DNA of 64,000 nucleotides from Leptolyngbya sp. KIOST-1 (GTDB taxonomy: Bacteria; Cyanobacteriota; Cyanobacteriia; Phormidesmidales; Phormidesmidaceae): assembly GCF_000763385.1 (NCBI RefSeq), contig NZ_JQFA01000004.1, positions 372,001 to 436,000 on the forward strand, given 5' to 3'. The position numbers and the translations under genes were made by a program. Below the pieces are notes generated by a model. That model was not told the origin of the DNA. It ran no database searches and was given only the letters and a program-made list of their open reading frames with translations. Positions 35,671 to 42,419 of this stretch are shown here, piece by piece. Every line of letters begins with the position of its first letter. The stretch's first letter is position 1.

Positions 35671-35722
35671 TATGCAATGGCATATTTGATGGAGTCAGAA
35701 CTGCTGCCGCTACACTATCAGT

Positions 35723-36115
35723 TTACTCATGCCACACCCGCCGAACTGGATACAAATCAAATTTCTCGTCACGACTCACAATGTCCAGTGAGTAATCTAT
35801 TGCCTGAGCTACCAAAATCCGGTCAAATGGATCTCGATGATCTTTGGTAAGTGGTAAATCCAAATATTGTTTCAGGCTCTCGATCTCGATTGGAATGATT
35901 TCGGCTTGAAGGACTGCGATTCGCTCCAACAAGCTCTCAAAAGAGTAATCAAGCTGGAGTTTGCCAACATTAACTTTGACAACAATCTCCCAAAGGCTTG
36001 CCACACTGAAGAACAGATCCGATTTGGCATCAACGATCGCTTTAGCCCTTGGACTTAAGCTAGGATTCTTTGATGCGTACCAAAGAACAACATGGGTATC
36101 GAGCAAAAACGCCAT
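35723..36115 (-). CDS. vapC: PIN-domain toxin (VapC-like)
   Basis: A 130-residue PIN nuclease. The acidic active-site residues are visible: D6 in FLLDTHVVLWY, a Glu in SVASLWEIVVKVNVGKL, and the Asp pair in HRDPFDRILVAQA, with a late Asp in VSRDEKFDLYPV. VapC toxins cleave RNA, often tRNA or rRNA. The start is 1 bp after the stop of the antitoxin gene. The family form (LLDTHxxLW) is the one that pairs with DUF2281 or Phd-type antitoxins, which is what lies upstream. Confidence 0.87.
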   Translation of the reverse strand: MAFLLDTHVVLWYASKNPSLSPRAKAIVDAKSDLFFSVASLWEIVVKVNVGKLQLDYSFESLLERIAVLQAEIIPIEIESLKQYLDLPLTKDHRDPFDRILVAQAIDYSLDIVSRDEKFDLYPVRRVWHE

Positions 36116-36116
36116 G

Positions 36117-36440
36117 TTACATGTAATCCTTTAAGTCTTCCAAAGGTTCATCAAAATCATCGGACATTGTGATTTTTCCGGCTAAGCTGCCGTAGCCGTA
36201 CTTTTTTTCAAGGGCCGCTTTCTGTTCATCATCAAGCAATTCCATCGGCGCATTGAAGTCCTTTGGTAGCGGCAACTTAAAGGTGCCTTTCAAAATTCCC
36301 GATCGCCGCTTCTTGGGTTGCTCTGTTGTATGAGCACGGGAGTACTTTTCGTTGAGGTACCTGGCATAATGCAAAACCTCTTGCTGAAGAGATTCCGGCA
36401 TCTGAGTAAGGGTTTCTAACAGCTCTACACTAACAGTCAT
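36117..36440 (-). CDS. DUF2281-type antitoxin with two tail motifs
   Basis: A 107-residue antitoxin. The N-terminal helices (LETLTQMPESLQQEVLHYA) match DUF2281. The C-terminus carries two tail motifs normally found singly: GILKGTFKLPLPKDFNAPM and, after a linker (LLDDEQKAALEKK), GSLAGKITMSDDFDEPL followed by EDLKDYM. It therefore looks like a fusion of two antitoxin tails. It is coupled to the PIN toxin. It starts 3 bp after a stop codon that ends a fragment copy of the upstream methylase gene. Confidence 0.78.
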   Translation of the reverse strand: MTVSVELLETLTQMPESLQQEVLHYARYLNEKYSRAHTTEQPKKRRSGILKGTFKLPLPKDFNAPMELLDDEQKAALEKKYGYGSLAGKITMSDDFDEPLEDLKDYM

Positions 36441-36443
36441 TGA

Positions 36444-36542
36444 TTATGCCTCCTGCGCTTTTGCTAAAAATATGACAGTGATTCCGGTTTGAATGCCAAA
36501 GACATTATTCTTAGTGCCAGAGATTTTAGGATTATTTCTCAT
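36444..36542 (-). pseudogene. Diverged second copy of the ISP methylase junction segment
   Basis: A 32-codon frame from ATG at 36542: M then RNNPKISGTKNNVFGIQTGI and a short tail ending AQEA. Twenty consecutive residues are identical to the C-terminal end of the methylase half at 38470-38571. Over the shared 75 bp I count 66 identical bases; seven of the nine differences are synonymous. It lies directly between the end of the ISP C-terminal half and the start of the antitoxin gene. It is a piece of a second, older ISP gene copy. Confidence 0.82.
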
Positions 36543-36549
36543 AGTTCCA

Positions 36550-37902
36550 TCATGCCTCGCCTTGATGCTCTACGGTGGCGGGCATTTGGTGGATGATGTG
36601 CATAGTTTCGACGCTGACGGTGCAGACCCGCTGGAGCAGGTCGATGACGTGCTCTTTGTAGTCGGCGAAGCGGTAGGTGTTGAAGAGTTCGCGGATGGTG
36701 GGGTCTTTGGGTGTCTTTTCTTTGTACTGGTCGAGTATCCACTCTAGGGCGGAGCGGTTGCCAAGTTTGTAGTCCCAGGCAACGGCGGGCACTCCGGTTA
36801 GGGTGGTGTCGGTATCGAGGATGATGTGGCCGTTGGTTTTGTCGGCTTTGAGTTTGGGTTTGGGCGTTTTCTTTGGTTTGGCGGGGGCATCGTTGGGGAT
36901 TAACGATGTCTGTAGGGGCGCATCGTTTTGTACTTCTGGGCTAGATTGGTCAATACGTTTTAGACCGAAGGGTTCGGCGGTTTCGTAGGTGAGGTGCAGA
37001 TCCATGAGGGCTTTGCCCCAGGTGGCCCACTGGTGGAAGTCGGGGTAGTAGGGCAGGCGGGGAAATTCGCGCTTGAGGTTGAGTTCGTATTTGGTGCGGT
37101 AGGCGGGATGGTGGAGAACGGCGTAGGTGTAGTGGAAGATGTGGAGTTTGGTGATGGTGGGGTCGTTGTAGTGAGTTTGAAATTGGGTTAAGCCCCAGTC
37201 GGTGATGTTGTCGATGCGAGTGCCGTTTTCGTCATAGCGGTAGAGGGGGAGGCATTGAGTACTTCCATTACCGAATTTCAACGTCGCCTGATCGAGCAAT
37301 GTATTTGTAGCCAAACTTGCGAAATTAGGATTGCCAATATTGATGCCTATGACCAAGTTTTCAGACTTAAAATCTTCTCCAAGGATTTCATAATGGTTCT
37401 TCGTTAAACGGTGATTGAATAGCTTTTCTGCGTAGTGAAAAATGTCAAAATATGGCCTATAAGTAGAACGTCGGATGAAATTCTGGCTATAGTCGGATTT
37501 GACACCTGCTTCAAAATACGAGTCCAGAGAGGAACTCCACTTTATCGATATATCTTTCTTCCTGGCCTCAATGGATGAGTTGTATTTTTCGCTTAGATAT
37601 TTCGTCTTTCCTGTCAAATTCTCCTTATCTAAGTCATAAACCCAATCATCTCTAGTGGTTTCAAGTCCGCGCGAAAAGAGTACGAAAATCGCTTTATTTG
37701 AACTTCCTCCTTTTACATCTTTATCAAGCAGCGGCAAAAAGTCATCAAAATCGTTATCAGTTAAATTCACCCAGTTGTGCTTGCGATCTGGCGTCACATG
37801 CTCAAACGGGATTTGCTCCAGACGGGTTTGCTCAAACCACTCCAGCTTTTCTTCCTTCGTCTGCTCATCTTGCAGCGTAAAGTAGTAGATTTTCGCCTTC
37901 AT
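36550..37902 (-). CDS. Type ISP restriction-modification enzyme, C-terminal (target recognition) half
   Basis: A 450-residue protein starting at the ATG at 37902, or at a TTG at 37908 that overlaps the preceding stop. It begins AKIYYFTLQDEQTKEEKLEW and continues with RRSTYRPYFDIFHYAEKLF and HIFHYTYAVLHHPAYRTKY, the regions that follow the methylase in type ISP/IIG enzymes and recognise DNA. It has no methylase motifs of its own. With the upstream half (579 residues) it makes about 1030 residues, the length expected for one intact protein without a helicase. It could still work as a separate subunit. Confidence 0.82.
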   Translation of the reverse strand: MKAKIYYFTLQDEQTKEEKLEWFEQTRLEQIPFEHVTPDRKHNWVNLTDNDFDDFLPLLDKDVKGGSSNKAIFVLFSRGLETTRDDWVYDLDKENLTGKTKYLSEKYNSSIEARKKDISIKWSSSLDSYFEAGVKSDYSQNFIRRSTYRPYFDIFHYAEKLFNHRLTKNHYEILGEDFKSENLVIGINIGNPNFASLATNTLLDQATLKFGNGSTQCLPLYRYDENGTRIDNITDWGLTQFQTHYNDPTITKLHIFHYTYAVLHHPAYRTKYELNLKREFPRLPYYPDFHQWATWGKALMDLHLTYETAEPFGLKRIDQSSPEVQNDAPLQTSLIPNDAPAKPKKTPKPKLKADKTNGHIILDTDTTLTGVPAVAWDYKLGNRSALEWILDQYKEKTPKDPTIRELFNTYRFADYKEHVIDLLQRVCTVSVETMHIIHQMPATVEHQGEA

Positions 37903-37904
37903 AC

Positions 37905-38153
37905 TCAAGATGCCTTCGACTCTGGTTGATACGCAAACACATCGACTGAAATTGACTTGACTGGTTTTGCTTCGTCGTGCAGCATCACCCGAATACGTTC
38001 AGTCGTTTCTCGACTAAAGATTTCTTCGCCACAGCGATCGCACACCGTTGCCGGAATCTGTTCAACCAGATAAAAACTTCCATTAATCTGAAAGATTTCA
38101 TTGACTAGCTCTTGATGAGATTCTTCTGAACCACAGACATGACACTTAAACAT
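37905..38153 (-). CDS. YgiT-type zinc-finger antitoxin
   Basis: An 82-residue protein with two CxxC pairs (C4/C7 in CHVCGSEE and C38/C41 in CDRCGEEI) that bind zinc as in MqsA/YgiT antitoxins. The C-terminal DNA-binding HTH of full MqsA is absent. Its start overlaps the stop of the DUF4258 gene by 1 bp and its stop abuts the ISP C-terminal half. Known pairs of this type couple a DUF4258 toxin with a YgiT antitoxin. Confidence 0.82.
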   Translation of the reverse strand: MFKCHVCGSEESHQELVNEIFQINGSFYLVEQIPATVCDRCGEEIFSRETTERIRVMLHDEAKPVKSISVDVFAYQPESKAS

Positions 38154-38464
38154 TAATCTCTCCTAATTCTGTAATTGATCCATTCCTCTGGATCTGGTTC
38201 ATACAGTGTAATTATCTTCGTTATGTCTGATTCCATTCGTGAAGTTTGAATGTGTAGAGGGCGATCGCCCGTTGTAAAGCCTAATAGGAGAAAACTGGGG
38301 GAATATTTATCATCTGGATAATCCTCAATAACCTCTAATTTACCTCCTGCTTCTCGAATTTCCTGTTCGCTAATGTTGCGTTCGATTGCTCTCTTAAAGG
38401 CATGGCGTGTAAATTCAAAATTTCCACTTATTAACTGCTGCTGAACATCCGAAAGGGACTTCAT
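38153..38464 (-). CDS. DUF4258-family putative toxin
   Basis: A 103-residue protein. The N-terminal motif FTRHAFKRAIERNISEQEI is the DUF4258 signature; a beta-rich core (LEVIEDYPDDKYSPSFLLLG) and YEPDPEEWINYRIRRD follow. DUF4258 proteins are relatives of the MqsR/RelE-like RNase toxins. The ATG lies 5 bp after the stop of the ISP N-terminal half, and the gene is followed with 1-bp overlap by YgiT. The pair is thus inserted in the middle of a restriction-modification gene, in the same direction. Confidence 0.8.
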   Translation of the reverse strand: MKSLSDVQQQLISGNFEFTRHAFKRAIERNISEQEIREAGGKLEVIEDYPDDKYSPSFLLLGFTTGDRPLHIQTSRMESDITKIITLYEPDPEEWINYRIRRD

Positions 38465-38469
38465 TCAGT

Positions 38470-40209
38470 TCACCCTTTCCCGCTTTGGACTTTTATTAAA
38501 AACATGACAGCGATTCCGGTTTGAATGCCAAAGACGTTGTTCTTGGTGCCAGATATTTTGGGGTTGTTTCTCACATCTGATTGAGTATCGACAATGTAAA
38601 TGTGGTCGAAGTCTCGCTCAATACACTTGCGAAACCCATCAAAGGTTTTCGAGTCGATGAAAGAGCGATTGGTAATGAACGCGATAATGCCGTTCTTGCC
38701 CAGTCGATCTGTCGCCCAGCGAAAGAATCGGGTATACATATCATAGACAACGATCTGATTTTGGGCAGTACCTTCCTTGATGTAGCTGTCTTTGATAGCC
38801 TTATCAATACCTTGATAGGGTCGATTGGCGTTGCGCTGGTTAAAGTTATCCTGGTGAGCGTTGTAGGGTGGGTTGCCGATGATGACAGAGATAGTGCGAT
38901 CGTTCTGATCTTGAATGCGAGAGGTATTTTGCACACTCATGGCAAACAAATCAAACTGATGTCCTTCTGCACTGCAATGGTCGAGCGTATCTACCAGGCA
39001 AATATTCTTAAATTCCTCGTACTTACCCATCTTTTGCTGATAGGTAAACTCAATATTCAAGTTCGCAATGTAATAGGGCAAAATTGCCACTTCATTGCAG
39101 TGAATCTCATGCTTATACTTATGCTCCAGCTTATCCGGCGGCAAATACTCAATCAGTTCCGTCACATAGGTGCCCGTACCTGTACAGGGGTCCAAAATCT
39201 CCACGCCCGGATCGCTCAGCAGCTTGCCAAAATGCTTGTGGGTCAAATAATCAGCACTCTCAATCATGAAGCGCACAATTTCATTGGGCGTGTAGACAAT
39301 GCCCAGCCGATCTGCCGCTTTGGGGTTGTATGCCTTGTAAAAGTTCTCATACACCGCCTTCAAAAACTTCTGCTTTTCGTGGTGGTTAGCGATATCCGCC
39401 GATTTGCGGCGAATCACCGCGTAATAGTGCTCAATGCTTTTGAGGGTGTTTTTGCGAGTTGCCCCGGTAAAAAACGTGTTGATGATTTGGGCGATGCCCT
39501 GGGCAATGTTGTTTTCGCGGTGGAACTGCGACTCATGGAATATATTGGTAAAAATATCCTCCGTGAGAATATGCTGAATCAGCATTTCGTGAACATCAAA
39601 TGCCTCAATTTCGGGGTTAATAGACTGGCGGCACAACTCCAGAAACATATCTCGCTGCTGGCGAAACGCTGTATTTGTATCTTCCTGCTGAGCAATGATG
39701 CTACGCAGCGCCTCCAGGATGTAAGGAATATCGTCCCTAAAAGCTTTGATGGCCGCACGAAAATCACGCACCTCGGGCCGTTCGTAGTCGATGAAGGTAG
39801 CAATCAGCCCGTCCAGTCCGTCGGCATCGCGCATCGACACCCGCGCCTGCTCTCGTCCATGCTGAATCAGGACAGCAGTTTGAGAGTCTTCAAACAGAAT
39901 GTTTTCGTCGGGGTAGCCTTTCCCAAACTTCTTCTCAATTTCTTCGTCGAGAACATCGTACTGGTCTTTGCTCTCCCACCAGCCATGCTCTAGCCGAATC
40001 GCATCCTTCACGGTGCCATCGGGGTAGACCGTGGTGTTGAACTTAGTTTTGTAGTCCAACTCTGGGATTAGCATGTAGTTGCGCGGCTTGCAGTAGTCGT
40101 TTAGCAAGCGCTCGAAGGCATTGCGAATGCTGGTTTCTTTGCGGGAGCCGCCATACTGAATGATTTTGGCCACTTCGGCCTGGTACTGCGTAACGATGAG
40201 GCGAGACAT
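38470..40209 (-). CDS. Type ISP restriction-modification enzyme, N-terminal (nuclease + methylase) half
   Basis: A 579-residue protein. The N-terminus has a PD-(D/E)xK-type nuclease pattern (YPDGTVKDAIRL then GWWESKDQY, residues 62-84). A helical connector is followed by a gamma-type N6-adenine methylase: motif I DPCTGTGTY (340-348) and motif IV GNPPYNAH (from 445). It ends shortly after RNNPKISGTKNNVFGIQTGI and AVMFLIK, where intact relatives continue into the target-recognition region. That region is encoded separately downstream, beyond an inserted toxin-antitoxin pair. No helicase gene is adjacent. Confidence 0.85.
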   Translation of the reverse strand: MSRLIVTQYQAEVAKIIQYGGSRKETSIRNAFERLLNDYCKPRNYMLIPELDYKTKFNTTVYPDGTVKDAIRLEHGWWESKDQYDVLDEEIEKKFGKGYPDENILFEDSQTAVLIQHGREQARVSMRDADGLDGLIATFIDYERPEVRDFRAAIKAFRDDIPYILEALRSIIAQQEDTNTAFRQQRDMFLELCRQSINPEIEAFDVHEMLIQHILTEDIFTNIFHESQFHRENNIAQGIAQIINTFFTGATRKNTLKSIEHYYAVIRRKSADIANHHEKQKFLKAVYENFYKAYNPKAADRLGIVYTPNEIVRFMIESADYLTHKHFGKLLSDPGVEILDPCTGTGTYVTELIEYLPPDKLEHKYKHEIHCNEVAILPYYIANLNIEFTYQQKMGKYEEFKNICLVDTLDHCSAEGHQFDLFAMSVQNTSRIQDQNDRTISVIIGNPPYNAHQDNFNQRNANRPYQGIDKAIKDSYIKEGTAQNQIVVYDMYTRFFRWATDRLGKNGIIAFITNRSFIDSKTFDGFRKCIERDFDHIYIVDTQSDVRNNPKISGTKNNVFGIQTGIAVMFLIKVQSGKG

Positions 40210-40546
40210 GGGGCAACAGGTGAAAGGCCAGCAGGCAGAGGTTTCTTACCTTTTACCTGATCTTCCCCTCAGTGGAGCCGCTGACCCGCCACACTTTCAC
40301 CCTTTAAACGCATAAATTAACCGAGACAAGAGAATTGAAGCCTCGTCTCGGGGGTGCGATCGCCTCCAACCGTAGGGTGGGCAAAGCCCGCCACCCCACT
40401 TATTCACCCACCACCAACCCCGAATATTCAGCGATTCCTTCGGATAGCTTCGCTAACGCGCCAGTGCAAGGTAAGCGGCGTCCACCCGATGGGTTTGGCT
40501 TGCAGTAGCAGGGGTGCAAGGTGGGCGGTGCCCACCCTACAGTGGT
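40210..40546. other. Gap upstream of the ISP operon with repeat element
   Basis: It contains the inverted-repeat element at 40372-40540 and a probable promoter region for the ISP operon between 40210 and 40370. No coding sequence is visible. Confidence 0.6.
40372..40540. repeat. 169-bp inverted-repeat element, related type (copy 3)
   Basis: Begins GTAGGGTGGGCAAAGCCCGC and ends GTGGGCGGTGCCCACCCTAC, so the terminal 12 bp (GTAGGGTGGGCA) are inverted repeats. The first eight bases (GTAGGGTG) and the overall size are shared with the elements at 22426 and 22854; the rest differs. It ends 6 bp from the stop codon of the small minus-strand gene. Confidence 0.75.
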
Positions 40547-40834
40547 TTACGGGTCTAGCCTTGGCCTTTCGCGCCGCAGCAGACTAAACACCTCCCCTTG
40601 CTCCGGGGTAATCAAAATCCCCGACGGGGGAATCGTCACTAGCTGGCTCCACTCCCGCTGCTCGGCGTACCGGAGCAGGTGCAGGTGGTTGATTGCCCCA
40701 CGCACCCCCTCCGGCGAACCGATCACCAGATGGCGCAATCGCTCTCGCTCCGGCGGCAGGTCAGGATTGGCAAGCAGCAGCGGGGTCGCCGCACCCGCAC
40801 GGGCCGACGCTGCCAAAAATGGCAAACACAACAT
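40547..40834 (-). CDS. Conserved small cyanobacterial protein
   Basis: A 95-residue protein. The ATG at 40834 is chosen because GGAGG stands 10 bp upstream; a longer frame to 40996 is not supported. The body PLLLANPDLPPERERLRHL, then VIGSPEGVRGAINHLHLLRY and WSQLVTIPPSGILITPEQGE, looks like a compact conserved domain that I recall as a cyanobacterial hypothetical. It has no membrane helix. Function unknown. Confidence 0.65.
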   Translation of the reverse strand: MLCLPFLAASARAGAATPLLLANPDLPPERERLRHLVIGSPEGVRGAINHLHLLRYAEQREWSQLVTIPPSGILITPEQGEVFSLLRRERPRLDP

Positions 40835-40962
40835 TGGGGTTTCCTCCAAGAAACGGATGGGTAAGGAAACCCAAAACTTGGCCGCTCCCAGACGTAAGCG
40901 GTTCGGGGCGGCCAAAGTACCATAATACTCAGCCTCCGAGACAGCGCAACCTGTCGAAGGGG

Positions 40963-41132
40963 TCAGCTGGTGGTGGGAGGTGCAAGCTCCTGCCACCAGC
41001 GTTCGACCAAATTTTGGGAACCGGGCTGTGCGCTGACAGCCTTAACCCTGGACTGTAGCGGATTGCGATCGCCCAGGCAAGTCAAAATTGCTACAGAACC
41101 CCGCTCCGTCTTGAAGCTTAACAGTAGTCCCC
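40963..41132 (-). pseudogene. Possible 5'-truncated gene next to a repeat
   Basis: The minus-strand frame from about 41120 reads protein-like: FKTERGSVAILTCLGDRN, then PLQSRVKAVSAQPGSQ and NLVERWWQELAPP, ending at 40963. No good start codon is present. Its upstream side is replaced at 41133 by the first copy of the triple-hairpin repeat. It may be the 3' part of a small gene cut by that repeat. Confidence 0.35.
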
Positions 41133-41237
41133 CCTCGTTCCCATGCTCCCGCCTGGGAATGCCCCGCCTAGGCTCCGCCTCCCCCTCTGCGGCAGAGCCG
41201 CACCAGCTTGATAACTCAGGCAGAGCCTGGGCACCAG
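41133..41237. repeat. Triple-hairpin REP-like repeat, copy A
   Basis: About 105 bp from CCTCGTTCCCA to GCCTGGGCACCAG. It has the same block order as copy B, but the first hairpin is degraded. The central palindrome GCGGCAGAGCCGC is intact. Confidence 0.75.
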
Positions 41238-41256
41238 ACAGAGTCCCCCGCCGCCA

Positions 41257-41356
41257 CCTCGTTCCCAGGCTCAGCCTGGGAATGCTCGCCGAGGCTCCGC
41301 CTCCTCTTGGCGGCAGAGCCGCCTCTAGCGCTACCCAGGCAGAGCCTGGGCACCAG
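41257..41356. repeat. Triple-hairpin REP-like repeat, copy B
   Basis: The cleanest copy. It contains three hairpins: CCCAGGCTCAGCCTGGG, then GGCGGCAGAGCCGCC, then CCCAGGCAGAGCCTGGG. It lies 20 bp after copy A in direct orientation and 55 bp upstream of the transposase gene. Confidence 0.82.
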
Positions 41357-41411
41357 ATATCAGTTAGACCCCGGCGGGCACTCTTCACGAACAGCTACAC
41401 AACACCCCCCT

Positions 41412-41945
41412 ATGGGCCGTTCAAGATATCGCACCCTTGACAATTACCCGCATTTTCTGACCTGCACTGTGGTCAACTGGCTACCCGTATTCAGCCATCC
41501 TCAGCTGGCGCAGATTGTGTTAGATTCCCTCCGCTTTCTACAGGCTGAAGACCGCCTCACTCTGCATGGCTACGTCATCCTTGAAAATCATCTGCACCTG
41601 ATTGCCTCAGGAGATCAGCTCGCAAAGGAAATTGGCAAGTTCAAATCATTCACCGCTCGATCAATCATCGACCGCTTGCATGAGCAGCCAAAAGCTAATC
41701 TGCTACAGCAATTGAAAGCAGCAAAGCTATCCCACAAAACTGGACAGCGCTATCAGCTTTGGCAGGAAGGCTCTCATCCGCAAGCCCTGACCTCGCCGGA
41801 AATAGCGCAACAAAAGCTTGAGTACATCCACAACAACCCAGTTGCCAGAGGTTATGTAGACGAACCGGGGCATTGGCGTTATTCCAGCTACCGCAACTAT
41901 TCGGGACAGCAAGGGCTAATAGACATAAACCCCCTTGAGCTTTAA
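41412..41945 (+). CDS. REP-associated tyrosine transposase (RAYT)
   Basis: A 177-residue Y1 transposase of the IS200/IS605-related RAYT group. The start at 41412 (MGRSRYRTLDNYPHFLTCTV) matches the family N-terminus. The HUH motif is HLHLIASG, and the C-terminal signature YIHNNPVARGYVDEPGHWRY followed by SSYRNY is present. RAYTs bind and nick the palindromic repeats that surround them, and are thought to be single-copy domesticated enzymes. Here two repeats lie upstream and one downstream, in the same orientation, which supports the pairing. No IS ends are seen. Confidence 0.88.
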   Translation: MGRSRYRTLDNYPHFLTCTVVNWLPVFSHPQLAQIVLDSLRFLQAEDRLTLHGYVILENHLHLIASGDQLAKEIGKFKSFTARSIIDRLHEQPKANLLQQLKAAKLSHKTGQRYQLWQEGSHPQALTSPEIAQQKLEYIHNNPVARGYVDEPGHWRYSSYRNYSGQQGLIDINPLEL

Positions 41946-41955
41946 TGAGGTATCC

Positions 41956-42056
41956 CCTCGTTCCCAGGCTCCGTCTGGAGATGCCGCCCCGAGGCTCCGC
42001 CTCCTCTTAGCGGCAGATCCGCACCGCTTGATACCCAGGCAGAGCCTGGACACCAG
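41956..42056. repeat. Triple-hairpin REP-like repeat, copy C
   Basis: About 101 bp starting CCTCGTTCCCAGGCTCCG and ending GCCTGGACACCAG, 11 bp after the RAYT stop. Same orientation as copies A and B; several stem bases differ, so some hairpins are weakened. Confidence 0.78.
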
Positions 42057-42419
42057 GAGTGCAAAGCAAGTACACCTCAGCACGAAGCAAGTACAGGCAA
42101 TCGCAAACCAAGCACAGCCGATCGCGAAGCAAGTACGGGCAATGCTCTAGAGCGGCTTCGCCAACGCGAAGCAATCACAGGGGTGGTTATGCTTCAGCAT
42201 CATCTGCACTTCATTCAGCAGCCCCCGCTGATATTGCTTCTGTAACAGAAACCCGCCCGCTCTCTCAACCGACAGACGCCGATCGGGGGAAGTAGGGAGG
42301 TCACTACCGGGGATTCGGAAACTATGCCGTTACAATAGTTTACGGGGGTGGTTTGGGCGATCGCCTCGGCTTTCCCAACTCTCAAATCCCCGGTTCTCCA
42401 TCCTCTCTCTGAGCGCGCT
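42057..42419. other. Gap with 21-bp repeats and aarF promoter region
   Basis: No gene. The tandem array occupies 42065-42148. A TACAAT -10-like hexamer lies near 42330, about 90 bp before the AarF start. Confidence 0.5.
42065..42148. repeat. 21-bp tandem repeat, four units
   Basis: Four consecutive 21-bp units with start pattern AGCAAGTAC or ACCAAGCAC (42065, 42086, 42107, 42128). In one frame they encode a heptad of the AKQVxxI type, but that frame lacks gene context. Confidence 0.75.

Noticed and set aside
35690-35857. 55-codon ORF after the DUF4926 gene
   Set aside because: Opposite the clear PIN toxin gene and without good start signals; kept only as a possible remnant.
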